DNA from: Gemmatimonadota bacterium
Lineage (GTDB): Bacteria; Gemmatimonadota; Gemmatimonadetes; Longimicrobiales; Gaopeijiaceae
Direction of reading: 5' to 3'
Assembly: GCA_028874985.1 (NCBI GenBank)
Contig: JAPPGI010000116.1
Span: 54,386 to 118,385 of the forward strand
DNA: 64,000 nt
Of the stretch, positions 39,756-48,582 are shown piece by piece. Position numbers and translations under genes: made by a program. Position 1 is the first letter of the stretch; each line of letters starts with the position of its first letter. The notes under the pieces were generated by a model that worked only from the letters and a program-made list of their open reading frames with translations, was not told the origin of the DNA and did no database searches.

Positions 39756-41258
39756 GTGAGCGAAATGAAGTCGGGGATGTACTCGGAGGCCCACCTCCGG
39801 CAGGCGATCAAGGCCAATCCCCGTCTGTACCAGGCGATGGACCTGCTCTACATGCCCCTGCCCGAGCTTCTGGCCCGACTGGAGCATGAACTCTCCGAAA
39901 ACCCCTTCCTGGAACTGTCGGAGGCCGACAACGAAGAGGACCTGCAGATCGAGGAGGAGGGCCAGGATGACGCGGATGACGAGGTGGACTGGGAGGAGAT
40001 CATGCTTGACGACTTCGACGCGTCGGGCCCGCGGACGCCGTACGAACCCGTGGAGTACATCGAGCCGGTGGTGGTGGAAGCGCGTGACCTGCGCGACTAC
40101 CTGGCCGCCCAGCTCGGCCTGCTGCAACTGGACCGGCGGCAGAATCGCATCGCCGAGGAGATCATCGGCAACATAGACGACGACGGGCTGTTGTCGTGCT
40201 CCCTGGAAGACGTTGCCCGAGGGGTCGATGGGGTGCTCTCGGAAATCCGGGAGGAGATCTTCGCCGAAGCCGCGGAGATCGGGGACGCGGGCGACCGCGA
40301 TGATCAGCTGGGCGAACTCGACCGGCTGTTCGCACCGCACGATGCGGCTGAGGTCGAAGTCGTGCTGGACGTGGTTCAGTCCTTCGACCCGCCGGGCGTG
40401 GGGGCGCGAGATCTCAGGGAGTGCCTGATGATACAGCTGGCGCGGCTGGGCAGGGAGGAGACGCTGGCCCAGCGAATCGTGGACCGGCACTTCGAGGACC
40501 TGGTAAACCACCGCTGGCCGGAGATCGCGCGGGCAATGGAGATATCGCGCCGGGAGGTGCAGGACGCCGCCGATGAGATCGCCAAGCTGGATCCCAAGCC
40601 GGGAAGCCGCTACAACGAGGAGCCGGAGCAGTACGTCATCCCCGATCTGATCGTGGAGCTGATCGGGGGCGAGTACATGGTCTTCGTGAACGACACCGGG
40701 CTGCCGCGGCTGCGCCTGTCGCGCTCCTACCGCGACGTGGTCGCAAACCCCGAGAAGTTCGCGGGCCGCAACAAGGATTTCATCGTCAAGAAGATGAACG
40801 CGGCCCAGTGGCTGATCCAGGTCGTCGAGCAGCGGCGCCAGACGATGCTCAGGGTCATGCGGTTCATCGTGATGACACAGCACGAGTTCTTCGAGAGGGG
40901 AGTGCAGTACCTGAAACCGCTCACGCTGCGACAGGTCGCCGAACACATCGAGATGGCCGAGTCGACCATATCCAGGGTGGCGAACGACAAGTACGCGCAG
41001 ACGCCGGGCGGTGTCTACCCGCTCAAGTTCTTCTTCTCGGCCGGACTGCCCACGGTGACGGGCCGGGACATCTCCACCCGCGGCGTCCAGGCCCGCGTGA
41101 GGAGCCTGGTGGACGAGGAGGATCCGCTCCGTCCCCTTACGGACCAGGCCATCGTGAACCTTCTCAAGAGCGAAGGGATCAGGATCGCCCGCCGCACGGT
41201 GGCCAAGTACCGGGACCAGTTGGGCCTCCTGCCGGCCCGGATGAGAAAGCGGGTGTGA
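39756..41258 (+). CDS. rpoN: RNA polymerase sigma-54 factor
   Basis: A 500-residue sigma factor. The region I-like N-terminus (HLRQAIKANPRLYQAMDLLYM) is poor in Gln compared with E. coli. An acidic region II (EADNEEDLQIEEEGQDDADD) follows, then the core-binding domain with FDPPGVGARDLRECLMIQLA split into helices. The HTH region is TLRQVAEHIEMAESTISRVA. The RpoN box is complete (RIARRTVAKYRDQLGLLPA). It needs enhancer-binding ATPases to open promoters; none lie in this window. The linkage to lptB is widespread in diderms. Confidence 0.96.
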   Translation: MSEMKSGMYSEAHLRQAIKANPRLYQAMDLLYMPLPELLARLEHELSENPFLELSEADNEEDLQIEEEGQDDADDEVDWEEIMLDDFDASGPRTPYEPVEYIEPVVVEARDLRDYLAAQLGLLQLDRRQNRIAEEIIGNIDDDGLLSCSLEDVARGVDGVLSEIREEIFAEAAEIGDAGDRDDQLGELDRLFAPHDAAEVEVVLDVVQSFDPPGVGARDLRECLMIQLARLGREETLAQRIVDRHFEDLVNHRWPEIARAMEISRREVQDAADEIAKLDPKPGSRYNEEPEQYVIPDLIVELIGGEYMVFVNDTGLPRLRLSRSYRDVVANPEKFAGRNKDFIVKKMNAAQWLIQVVEQRRQTMLRVMRFIVMTQHEFFERGVQYLKPLTLRQVAEHIEMAESTISRVANDKYAQTPGGVYPLKFFFSAGLPTVTGRDISTRGVQARVRSLVDEEDPLRPLTDQAIVNLLKSEGIRIARRTVAKYRDQLGLLPARMRKRV

Positions 41259-41259
41259 C

Positions 41260-42213
41260 GTGGCGGGTAAGGCGGCCTACCACGACTTCGCCCTTGTCGT
41301 CCCGGCCTACAACGAGGCGCCCAACATCCCCCACCTGATCCCGGAGTTGCGCGCGGCCTTCGACGAGTACGGCCTCACCGGCGAAGTCATCCTGGTCGAC
41401 GACGGGTCGACCGACGGTACGGCCGCGCTGGCCGAATCCGAAGGTGCGGGATGGGACCGTCTGCGGGTGCTGCGCCACCGGTTCAACCAGGGCAAGACCG
41501 AGGCGCTGATCACCGGCGCCGAAGCCACCGCCAGGCGGTACCTGGTCCTCTTCGACGCCGATCTCCAGCACCTCCCGAGGGAGATTCCGCGATTCCTGGA
41601 CAAGCTGGAAGAGGGGTGGGACATCGTCACGGGCAGGAAGATCGGGCAGTACGACAAGCGGGGCGTCTCCTCGATCTACAACGCGCTCAGCCGGAGGATC
41701 TTCGATGTGCCGGTAAGCGACCTCAACTCCATGAAGGCGTTTCGGGCCGAGGTCCTGAAGAGCGTGCGGCTGCGCCACGACTGGCACCGCTTCTTCGTGG
41801 TGATCGCGCACCGCAAGGGTTTCAGCGCCGCCGAGATCGACATCGAGTTGCATCCGCGCCGGGCCGGAGAGGCCAAGTACTCCGGCAAGGGCCGGATCGT
41901 CGGCGGCGTCCTGGATCTGGTGGCCGTCTGGTTCCAACTGCGCTTCTCGCGCAAGCCGATGGTGGCCTTCGGGCTGCCGGGTGTGTTCCTGATGGCGGCC
42001 GGCGTGGTGACCGGGCTGGCGGCGCTCTTCATGCGCTTCGCGCTGGGTCAGGGATTCCGGCCGCTTCTGTACCTGGTCGTCCTGCTCGTCACGGTGGGCG
42101 TGCTTTGCTTCGCCGCCGGTCTGCTCGGGGAGATGATCGCGTCGGTCCACGACGAACTGGACGCGATGCGGCGGGAGCGGCGGGCTTCGGGACGAAGGGA
42201 AAAGGACTGGTAG
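41260..42213 (+). CDS. Glycosyltransferase family 2 with C-terminal membrane helices
   Basis: A 317-residue protein. The GT-A domain starts FALVVPAYNEAPNIPHLIPE, with VDDGSTDGTAAL and the metal motif LVLFDADLQHLPREIPRFL. Two hydrophobic helices end it (AFGLPGVFLMAAGVVTGLAALF; PLLYLVVLLVTVGVLCFAAG), in the manner of polyprenyl-phosphate glycosyltransferases such as GtrB/ArnC. It starts at GTG two bases after rpoN and opens the glycan region. The sugar and acceptor are unknown. Confidence 0.88.
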   Translation: MAGKAAYHDFALVVPAYNEAPNIPHLIPELRAAFDEYGLTGEVILVDDGSTDGTAALAESEGAGWDRLRVLRHRFNQGKTEALITGAEATARRYLVLFDADLQHLPREIPRFLDKLEEGWDIVTGRKIGQYDKRGVSSIYNALSRRIFDVPVSDLNSMKAFRAEVLKSVRLRHDWHRFFVVIAHRKGFSAAEIDIELHPRRAGEAKYSGKGRIVGGVLDLVAVWFQLRFSRKPMVAFGLPGVFLMAAGVVTGLAALFMRFALGQGFRPLLYLVVLLVTVGVLCFAAGLLGEMIASVHDELDAMRRERRASGRREKDW

Positions 42214-42220
42214 AGGACGC

Positions 42221-43399
42221 ATGCGCGAAGCGGCCTCCGGCGCGCGCGCGGGTTCGCCCCCGCCCCGAATTCTCTCCGTGGTCGGAACGCGCCCGGAAGC
42301 CATCAAGATGGCTCCCGTGATCGGTGCTTTGCGCCGGCGGGGTGGCTGCGACCACAGGCTGGCGCTCACAGGCCAGCACACGGAGCTCGTCGACCAGGTG
42401 CTGGACATCTTCGGCCTGGAGGCCGACTACGACCTGGAGCTCATGAAGCCGGGCCAGAGCCTCTACGACATCGGCCACGCCTGCATGGACGGCCTGCGCG
42501 AGGTTGCCGAGGACTTCCGCCCGGATGTGACGATCGTGCAGGGGGACACGGCCACGGTGTTCTTCGCGGGGCTGGTCACCTTCTTCCAGCAGGGGAGCCT
42601 GGCGCACGTCGAGGCCGGGCTGCGCAGCCGCAAGAAGTGGTCTCCCTTCCCGGAGGAGATGCTCCGGCGCATGACGGACACCGTCTCCGACTTCTGTTTC
42701 GCGCCCACGCCCGAGGCGGCGGACAACCTGGCCGGCGAAGGAATCTCCGCGGAGCGGATCTTCGTAACGGGAAACACGGTGGTGGATGCGCTGCACCAGA
42801 TGCGGCAACGCCCGGTCGCCGTGCGGGACCCCTCTGCCGCCGGGTTGATCGCCGGCCGCCGGCGCCTGGTCCTGCTCACGGCCCACCGCCGGGAGTCCTT
42901 CGGCACGCCGCTGGAAGGCGTCTTCAGGGCGGTGGCCACCCTGGCGGAGCGCTTCGACGACGTCGAGGTTCTGTACCCCGTACACCCGAATCCCCGCGTG
43001 TCCGGGCCCGCCCGCCGCATCCTGGGCGGATGCGCGCGCGTTCACCTGGTCGACCCGCTCGACTACAGCGACCTGGTGGCGGCACTGGCCCGGGCGAGCC
43101 TCGTGCTTACGGACTCGGGGGGCATTCAGGAGGAGGCGCCCGCATTCGGCGTGCACACCCTCGTTCTGCGGGAAGTGACGGAGCGGCCCGAAGGTGTGCG
43201 GGCCGGCGCGGCCACTCTGGTCGGCACCGATCGGCAGCGGCTCCTGGCCGAGGCCACCGCCCACCTGTCGGGACGACGGCCCGCCTGTCCCGCCGGAAAC
43301 CCCTACGGCGACGGTCGCGCGGGTGAACGGATCGCCGACATACTGCTCGCGGAACTCACCGCCGTCCCCCGCCGGACGCGAGACTGGAAGCCCGATTGA
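42221..43399 (+). CDS. wecB: UDP-N-acetylglucosamine 2-epimerase (non-hydrolysing)
   Basis: A 392-residue enzyme giving UDP-ManNAc. It begins RILSVVGTRPEAIKMAPVIG, then DVTIVQGDTATVFFAGLV, HVEAGLRSRKKWSPFPEEM, VTGNTVVDAL, LTAHRRESFGTPL and the C-terminal DSGGIQEEAPAFGVHTLVLR. UDP-ManNAc feeds surface polysaccharides and enterobacterial-common-antigen-like glycans. It overlaps the next glycosyltransferase by 4 bp. An AT-poor, highly GC-rich 5' part codes for an Ala/Gly/Ser leader of about 15 residues. Confidence 0.94.
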   Translation: MREAASGARAGSPPPRILSVVGTRPEAIKMAPVIGALRRRGGCDHRLALTGQHTELVDQVLDIFGLEADYDLELMKPGQSLYDIGHACMDGLREVAEDFRPDVTIVQGDTATVFFAGLVTFFQQGSLAHVEAGLRSRKKWSPFPEEMLRRMTDTVSDFCFAPTPEAADNLAGEGISAERIFVTGNTVVDALHQMRQRPVAVRDPSAAGLIAGRRRLVLLTAHRRESFGTPLEGVFRAVATLAERFDDVEVLYPVHPNPRVSGPARRILGGCARVHLVDPLDYSDLVAALARASLVLTDSGGIQEEAPAFGVHTLVLREVTERPEGVRAGAATLVGTDRQRLLAEATAHLSGRRPACPAGNPYGDGRAGERIADILLAELTAVPRRTRDWKPD

Positions 43400-44499
43400 A
43401 GATCGTCGTCCACTGCGTGTACTTCCCGCCCGAGGTGGGAGGCCTCGAGAGCCACGTGCACTACCTCTGCCGCGGCCTGGTGGCTCGGGGCCACGAGGTC
43501 ATCGTGGTGACCTCGCTCTCCAAACCGGGTCTTGCGGAACATGAGGTCATGGACGGTATCCACGTCCACCGCACCGCCCTTCCGGCGCGGAAGCCCTGGG
43601 GCTGGCTCGCCCACGCACTCGGCTCCACCCGGAGAACACGGGCCGTGGCGGCGGGCGCGGACATCGTGCACGCGCAGGCGTTCCCGTCGCTTCTGCCGTG
43701 CGCGATGGCGTTGGCCGGCTCCAGCACTCCGTTGGTGTGTACGCTGCACACGTCCCATTTCCTGCGTCTGGCGGCCAACCGAATGCTGGCCCCCGCCCTT
43801 GGAAAGCTGGTTGAACTTGGACATTACAACTTTGCTGCCAGCAAGGAGATAGCCGATGTGGGCGAGAACCTGGGTCCATCCATCTCAGTCGAGGTCCTGG
43901 TAAACGGGGTCGACACCGGGATCTTCAGGCCGGTGGAGGGGTCGATGCCTCGTACCGCCGGACGGCGGCGCCTGGTGGTGCCTCGGCGTCTCTTCCCCAA
44001 GAACGGGGTGGAGTACTTCGTGCGGGCGCTCCCGGCGATCGTGGCCGGAGCGGAGGTGGATGCGATCGTGATCGGGGACGGGCCGGAGCGGGAGCGCCTG
44101 GAAGCGCTGGCGGCCGAGCTGGGGGTGGGCGGACGGATCGAGTTCCTGGGAGCCTGCCCCCACTCCCGGATGCCGGGCCTGCTGTGCTCGGGAGACGTCG
44201 CGGTCTTCCCGTCGCTGGTTGAGGCCACGTCGGTGGCGGCGCTCGAGTGCATGGCCTGCGAGCTTCCGGTCGCCGCATCGGCGGTTGGAGGCCTGCCCGA
44301 GATCGTGGACGATTCGGTCGGGGGCCTGTTCCCGGCGGCCGATCCCGGAGCACTGGCGGTAAAGGTGCTGGACCTGCTCGGCGACGAACGACTCGGGGAG
44401 CGCGGCGTCACGGGCCGCCGGAAGGTGGTGGCTTCGTGGAGCAACGAGCGGCTCGTGGACCGTCACGTTCAGGTGTACCGCCAGCTGGCGGGGCGATAG
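43396..44499 (+). CDS. Glycosyltransferase, GT4 family
   Basis: A 367-residue GT-B enzyme. The N-terminal domain has GGLESHVHYLCRGLVARGHE, and the C-terminal domain VVIGDGPERERLEALAAE-type and FPSLVEATSVAALECMACEL (E-x7-E) motifs with AASAVGGLPEIVDDSVGGL. The TTG start at 43396 overlaps wecB (TTGA). It probably transfers a hexose or HexNAc to a lipid-linked glycan. Sugar specificity cannot be read. Confidence 0.9.
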   Translation: MKIVVHCVYFPPEVGGLESHVHYLCRGLVARGHEVIVVTSLSKPGLAEHEVMDGIHVHRTALPARKPWGWLAHALGSTRRTRAVAAGADIVHAQAFPSLLPCAMALAGSSTPLVCTLHTSHFLRLAANRMLAPALGKLVELGHYNFAASKEIADVGENLGPSISVEVLVNGVDTGIFRPVEGSMPRTAGRRRLVVPRRLFPKNGVEYFVRALPAIVAGAEVDAIVIGDGPERERLEALAAELGVGGRIEFLGACPHSRMPGLLCSGDVAVFPSLVEATSVAALECMACELPVAASAVGGLPEIVDDSVGGLFPAADPGALAVKVLDLLGDERLGERGVTGRRKVVASWSNERLVDRHVQVYRQLAGR

Positions 44500-44549
44500 G
44501 TTGTCGGCGGCTGTATGTCCGACACGCACCGCAGGTCCAGATCGGCAAG

Positions 44550-44583
44550 GTAATGCAAACATTACAACGTGTAAACTACACGT
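44550..44583 (+). promoter_or_regulatory. Two adjacent inverted repeats upstream of the methyltransferase gene
   Basis: GTAATG-CAAA-CATTAC (44550-44565) is directly followed by ACGTGTA-AAC-TACACGT (44567-44583). Both are perfect palindromic stems (6 and 7 bp) in an AT-rich patch that stands out from its GC-rich surroundings, ending 21 bp before the GTG start. This looks like an operator for a dimeric regulator, or two sites for one regulator, together with the promoter. Confidence 0.55.
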
Positions 44584-44604
44584 TACATCTTGTGAGGAAC
44601 GAGT

Positions 44605-45459
44605 GTGACCAACGAATCGACGGACGCGAAGCACGGGAAGTCGGCACCATGGGAGGGGCGAAGGGCGGCTGGCGAAAGCGGTCGTGCCGCCCGGATCACC
44701 AGGCGCGCCGGGAAAGCAATGGTCACGATCGCCCGGAATCCGGTCACGGCCTGGAAGATGCTGTGGCCGCGCTACGGAATCTTCGCCGCCAGGGCTCCGG
44801 ACACCGAGTTTCGCCGCGCGGTCCGTTGGTCGTTCGGGGACCTCAGGAGGGAGCCCCTCACCGAGATCCTCCCGGGGATCGAACATGTGGATGTGCGCGT
44901 GATCAGCTCGTACGACAGGGAGCCGCTACTGTCGATGACCTCGGCTGAAGTGCTGGCCATGGGGGCGATGGTCCGAGTCCTGCGACCGGAGAGAATCCTG
45001 GAAATCGGCACCTTCGAGGGAAACACGACCGTCAATCTCGCTGCCAACGCTCCCTCCGACGCCCACGTATTCACCCTGGACCTGCCCCCCGACTGGGGCC
45101 GGCGCTACTCGCTGGACGTTCCGGACATCCACCACAACGCCGCCCCCGGAAACCATACGGGCAGACAGTTCACCGACTCCCCCAATGCGAAGAGGATCAC
45201 CCAGCTGTGGGGCGACTCGGCCGAGTTCGATTGGGATGAGCACGGTCCCTTCGACTTCATCCTGATCGACGGTTGCCACACCTACGAGTACGCGGTCTCC
45301 GACACGAGCAATGCCCTCCGCGTGCTCCGGCCCGGAGGCGCGATCGTGTGGCACGACTACGGGATGCTGGAAGACGTGAGCCGGGCGGTCGACGAGGTGG
45401 CCGGCCGGATCAGGGTGCGGGTGATTCAGGGAACGCGGCTGGCCGTCGGGTTTCCCTGA
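44605..45459 (+). CDS. Class I SAM-dependent methyltransferase
   Basis: A 284-residue protein. SAM motif I is RILEIGTFEGNTTVNLA (about residues 132-148), with DLPPDWG, then FDFILIDGCHTYEYAVSDT and VLRPGGAIVWHDYG. This is typical of small-molecule or sugar O-methyltransferases in surface glycan loci. A basic 50-residue N-terminal region precedes the fold. It has its own AT-rich control region and does not overlap the upstream gene. The substrate is unknown. Confidence 0.85.
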   Translation: MTNESTDAKHGKSAPWEGRRAAGESGRAARITRRAGKAMVTIARNPVTAWKMLWPRYGIFAARAPDTEFRRAVRWSFGDLRREPLTEILPGIEHVDVRVISSYDREPLLSMTSAEVLAMGAMVRVLRPERILEIGTFEGNTTVNLAANAPSDAHVFTLDLPPDWGRRYSLDVPDIHHNAAPGNHTGRQFTDSPNAKRITQLWGDSAEFDWDEHGPFDFILIDGCHTYEYAVSDTSNALRVLRPGGAIVWHDYGMLEDVSRAVDEVAGRIRVRVIQGTRLAVGFP

Positions 45460-45526
45460 AGGGTTTTGTCCACTGGATGCCGGCAGGCAGCTCGCAGCGC
45501 CCCGTCAACCGGCCCCGGCCCCTCGC

Positions 45527-46633
45527 CTACGACTCGCAAACCGGTCCCTGGCCGTACCGTGTGGGGACAGAGTTCACCCAGTATTGAAAGTCGCGATCCG
45601 GCGGCGAGCACAGACCCGTCGCGCCCCACTCGAATCTCAACAGCCCTGTCAGTTGGGTCAGTTCGTGCGGAAGCGGACCCGACAGGTTCCAGTTTGCACG
45701 AAAGTCGAGCCAATCCAGCCAGCGCCCCAAATCCCCGAGTTCGCCCGGAACAGCGCCCGTCAGCCGGTTGTCGTTCAGCCACAATCTCTCGAGGCTGCGC
45801 ATGGACCCGAGCTCCGGCGGGATGGGACCGGTGAGTCGATTGTGGCCGAGAACCAGCCACTGAACATACTCCAGTCCCAGCAACTCCGGCGGAATCGGAC
45901 CGGTGAGCCGATTGATGTACAGGCTCAGCCACCGGACGCTCGCGAGCGCTCCCAGTTCGGGCGGAATCGGGCCGGTGAGCATGTTCCCGCGAAGGGTGAA
46001 CGTTTCGACGGCCTTGAGGTTCCCCAGCTCCGGGGGGACCTCGCCGGTAAGCCGGTTGTCTCGCAGGTTCAGCACCTTGAGGTTCGCGAGTGCTCCCAAT
46101 TCCGGAGGGATCTCGCCGGTAAGCCCGTTCCCTTCGAGCCTCAGCACCTCGAGGTTCGCGAGTGCTCCCAGTTCCGGAGGGATCTCGCCGGTAAGCCCGT
46201 TCCCTTCGAGGCTCAGCACCTTGAGCCTGGCCAATGAACCTAGCTCGGACGGGATCGTTCCGCGGAGATTGTTGCGGTCGAGCTGAATCTCCGTCACCCG
46301 CCCAGCGGAGTCGGTTTCCACGCCGTACCAGGTGTCGATATCGCCGTCGCCTCCCCAGCCGCTCCAGTTCCACCAATCCAGGCCGCCAGCGCTCTCGAAC
46401 AACGCGATGAGCACTTCCCGTTCGTTCACGTCCGGGGGCGGGGGCTCGGTGGGTGAGTCACAGGCGGCCAGGAACGAGGCGACGGCCAAGTGGGGGCAAT
46501 GGCGGATCGCCGTGCGCAACGCCTGCGTGCGAAGCCGGATTCGCTCCGAGACGCAAACAGCCCGAAGGCGACTGTCGTGGCCACGCGGTGACCCCACGCG
46601 CGCTGTGGTTACGACGGGATTCCAGAAAGACAT
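45527..46633 (-). CDS. Leucine-rich-repeat lipoprotein, plant-like LRR type
   Basis: A 368-residue protein from ATG 46633, chosen because AAAGGAG lies 7 bases upstream. The signal-like segment CPHLAVASFLAACDSPTEPP has an LAAC lipobox, but it sits about 55 residues in, which is unusual; a TTG at 46519 would give a normal-length signal peptide. Ten or so 24-residue repeats follow, with consensus LxxLxLxxNxLTGxIPPELGxL, as in plant receptor LRRs. A C-terminal Cys pair closes it. It is probably a surface recognition or adhesion protein. Convergent with the methyltransferase gene. Confidence 0.85.
   Translation of the reverse strand: MSFWNPVVTTARVGSPRGHDSRLRAVCVSERIRLRTQALRTAIRHCPHLAVASFLAACDSPTEPPPPDVNEREVLIALFESAGGLDWWNWSGWGGDGDIDTWYGVETDSAGRVTEIQLDRNNLRGTIPSELGSLARLKVLSLEGNGLTGEIPPELGALANLEVLRLEGNGLTGEIPPELGALANLKVLNLRDNRLTGEVPPELGNLKAVETFTLRGNMLTGPIPPELGALASVRWLSLYINRLTGPIPPELLGLEYVQWLVLGHNRLTGPIPPELGSMRSLERLWLNDNRLTGAVPGELGDLGRWLDWLDFRANWNLSGPLPHELTQLTGLLRFEWGATGLCSPPDRDFQYWVNSVPTRYGQGPVCES
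46081..46224 (-). repeat. Near-identical 72-bp tandem duplication in the LRR gene
   Basis: Two neighbouring units (46081-46152 and 46153-46224) are identical at 69 of 72 bases. They encode two consecutive LRR units (EGNGLTGEIPPELGALANL). The other repeats differ far more, so this pair was duplicated recently. Confidence 0.9.
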
Positions 46634-46704
46634 GCGGATACTCCTTTCCCGGTAGCTCGACTCAACTCCACGCTCCACTTGCATGGACGGTCGGTAACCC
46701 TATC

Positions 46705-46734
46705 AGTATAGAGGCATACGAGACCGAATGTCAA
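46705..46734 (-). promoter_or_regulatory. Near-consensus promoter for the LRR lipoprotein gene
   Basis: Read on the minus strand, TTGACA (46729-46734) is followed by an 18-bp spacer and TATACT (46705-46710). This is the best sigma-70-type match noticed in the window, 72 bp from the start codon. It suggests strong expression. Confidence 0.75.
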
Positions 46735-46869
46735 ATCAAACCGTTCCGTGTTCGCGGTCCGTGTGCGTGTCTGCGGCGGTTGGAGACCACGGGACCCGCC
46801 CCGGGGTCACCGGATTCGATCCGTCGAAGTTGCAAGGAAGGGGGACTGAAGGCGCGCCCCGGAGCCGTG

Positions 46870-47295
46870 TCAGTCGTGGGCGCGGATCATCATGACCCGT
46901 CCGGGGACACCCAGCACCACACCGTACGCCGGCACATCAGCGATGACGAGCGTGTTCGCCCCGATCGTCGCCATGCGGCCGATCCGGACTCCGGGCAGGA
47001 TCGTTGCCTTGACCCCGATGTAGACGTCATCCTCGATAACGACCCGGGCCGTCTTGCGAAGGTCGTAGGCCTCTTCGAGCCGCGAGTGAACGGCCGTCAC
47101 GTCACCCAGGATCGACACGGCGTTGGCGATCGTCACCCGTGAACCGATCACGACCATGTCGGGTCGCGTCACCTGGACGTTGCGGTCGATCGACACCCTG
47201 GACCCGATCCGCATCCCGCTCAGCCGGTACAGATAAGCGCGCGTGCCCATGGAGAACGGCAGCATCGAGGCCAGATAGCGAATGATCCTACCCAT
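46870..47295 (-). CDS. Hexapeptide-repeat acyltransferase
   Basis: A 141-residue left-handed beta-helix protein. The chosen ATG 47295 follows GGAGA and gives MGRIIRYLASMLPFSMGTRAY. Hexapeptide turns follow: MRIGSRVSIDRNVQVTR, MVVIGSRVTIANAVSILG, ARVVIEDDVYIGVKATILPG, VRIGRMATIGANTLVI and YGVVLGVPGRVM. The end VVLGVPGR is the WbbJ/NeuD/maltose-acetyltransferase signature. It probably O-acetylates a surface glycan using acetyl-CoA. The catalytic His, normally in an NH or DH turn, is not evident, so activity is not certain. Confidence 0.83.
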   Translation of the reverse strand: MGRIIRYLASMLPFSMGTRAYLYRLSGMRIGSRVSIDRNVQVTRPDMVVIGSRVTIANAVSILGDVTAVHSRLEEAYDLRKTARVVIEDDVYIGVKATILPGVRIGRMATIGANTLVIADVPAYGVVLGVPGRVMMIRAHD

Positions 47296-47696
47296 CAGTA
47301 GTCTCCGGATGGAGCCGCCCGAGCACCTAGAGCGGTGAGGCGCCGGGCAGGAAAGGCCTGACGAGAGGGGAATAGCAGAGCCGGTCGCCCGAAGGGCAAT
47401 GCAGAGCGAAGACTTGGAAGCGTGTACGGTATACTGAACATGACACAATGTAATATTGTCCTTACATCTCGAACAGGTGGAGCGAAGCGTCCGTGTCGAG
47501 TGAATCAGATGGGCAGCGCCCGTGGAACGGCTCCCCGACTAGGACCGGGAGGCACGCGGCTGGACATGGTGAATTCGCTGCTGCCCGCGCCGCAACGGAG
47601 GAGTTCAGGATTCACCCCTCCCCAAGTGGCCGGGCCGGTGCCGACCCGCAGGAGTATGGCGAGGATCCGTAGCCCACCGGATGCCTCACGCGGCAC
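47296..47696. other. Intergenic region with an AT-rich patch
   Basis: No gene is supported. About 47420-47475 is AT-rich and contains ACAAT-GTAAT-ATTGT (47445-47459), a small inverted repeat, likely control DNA for the minus-strand acyltransferase gene. The rest is GC-rich and featureless. Confidence 0.45.
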
Positions 47697-47726
47697 TTGC
47701 GACCAACCGTGCAGAGCCACTATAGT
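47697..47726 (+). promoter_or_regulatory. Promoter of the LamG lipoprotein gene
   Basis: TTGCGA (47697-47702), an 18-bp spacer and TATAGT (47721-47726) precede the ATG by 84 bp. The -10 box lies in ACTATAGTGT, a 10-mer also found upstream of the YfhO-type gene. Confidence 0.5.
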
Positions 47727-47809
47727 GTAGACCAAGTCTCGTGAGCCTGTTCCCGGGCGGAACTCACCGGCCGGTCTCGGGGCGGGCCCAAGTCGAAAGG
47801 AGTTGTCGC

Positions 47810-48550
47810 ATGGATCGACGGATTGTCAAACTGCTTGGATTGGTCGCATTGGCCGCCTGCGATTCTGACGTCGAACCCGACCCCATCGATTGCGTTCCGT
47901 TGCCGCCGAATGCCCTCCACTGGTGGACGGGCGATGGCGATGGCACGGACCGGGTCGGAACCGCGCACGCCACTCTGATGCACGGGGTGGAGTTCGCCCC
48001 GGGCCTCGTGGAATCCGGGGGTGGGCAGGCGTTCTCATTCGATGGAATCGATGCATACGGCCATGTGGACGATACTCCGACGCTGAACCCGACGGGTCCG
48101 TTCTCCATCGTGGTCTGGGCCAAGCCGGGGCCGAATCCCTGGAGCGGTTCCATTACTGGCAAGGGTCACACCTGGCAGGAGTCCTGGGTGTTGGGTCACC
48201 TCAACGGATATTGGATAGGGTTCATCCGTTCCGCGGGAGGTGGGGCTGCGAGGGCCTTCGGTCCCAGGGTGGACCCCGGTGTCTGGACCCATCTTGTGAT
48301 GAAATGGGACGGCAACGTGATCTCGCTATATGTCGACGGCGAAGCGTGGGAAGCGACCCGGGTCAATACGATTCGTCAAACCGACGTGTACGTCGGGATC
48401 GGCGCGCGGAGTGAGGAAGGCTTCGGAGACGAACTCGACAACGAGTTCACCGGTGAGATCGATGAGCTTCTGTTTTTCGACCGAGCCCTGGGCGAGGAAG
48501 AAATCGTGGACGTGTTCGAGGCGGCCGAGGACGGAATCTGCAAGTCCTGA
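47810..48550 (+). CDS. LamG-domain lipoprotein
   Basis: A 246-residue protein from ATG 47810, with AAAGGAG 8 bases upstream. The signal peptide MDRRIVKLLGLVALAACDSD ends in an LAAC lipobox. The concanavalin/LamG fold follows: WWTGDGDGTDRVGTAHATL, FSFDGIDAYGHVDDTPTL, FSIVVWAKPG, WTHLVMKWDGNVISLYVDG and the end FTGEIDELLFFDRALGEEEI, the usual LamG signature with a metal-site Asp. It probably binds carbohydrate at the cell surface. Its neighbours are glycan genes and the LRR lipoprotein, which has the same DSxxEPxP start after the Cys. Confidence 0.9.
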   Translation: MDRRIVKLLGLVALAACDSDVEPDPIDCVPLPPNALHWWTGDGDGTDRVGTAHATLMHGVEFAPGLVESGGGQAFSFDGIDAYGHVDDTPTLNPTGPFSIVVWAKPGPNPWSGSITGKGHTWQESWVLGHLNGYWIGFIRSAGGGAARAFGPRVDPGVWTHLVMKWDGNVISLYVDGEAWEATRVNTIRQTDVYVGIGARSEEGFGDELDNEFTGEIDELLFFDRALGEEEIVDVFEAAEDGICKS

Positions 48551-48582
48551 ATCCGGGTCTGGGGGAGTTTCCCCACGGGCCA

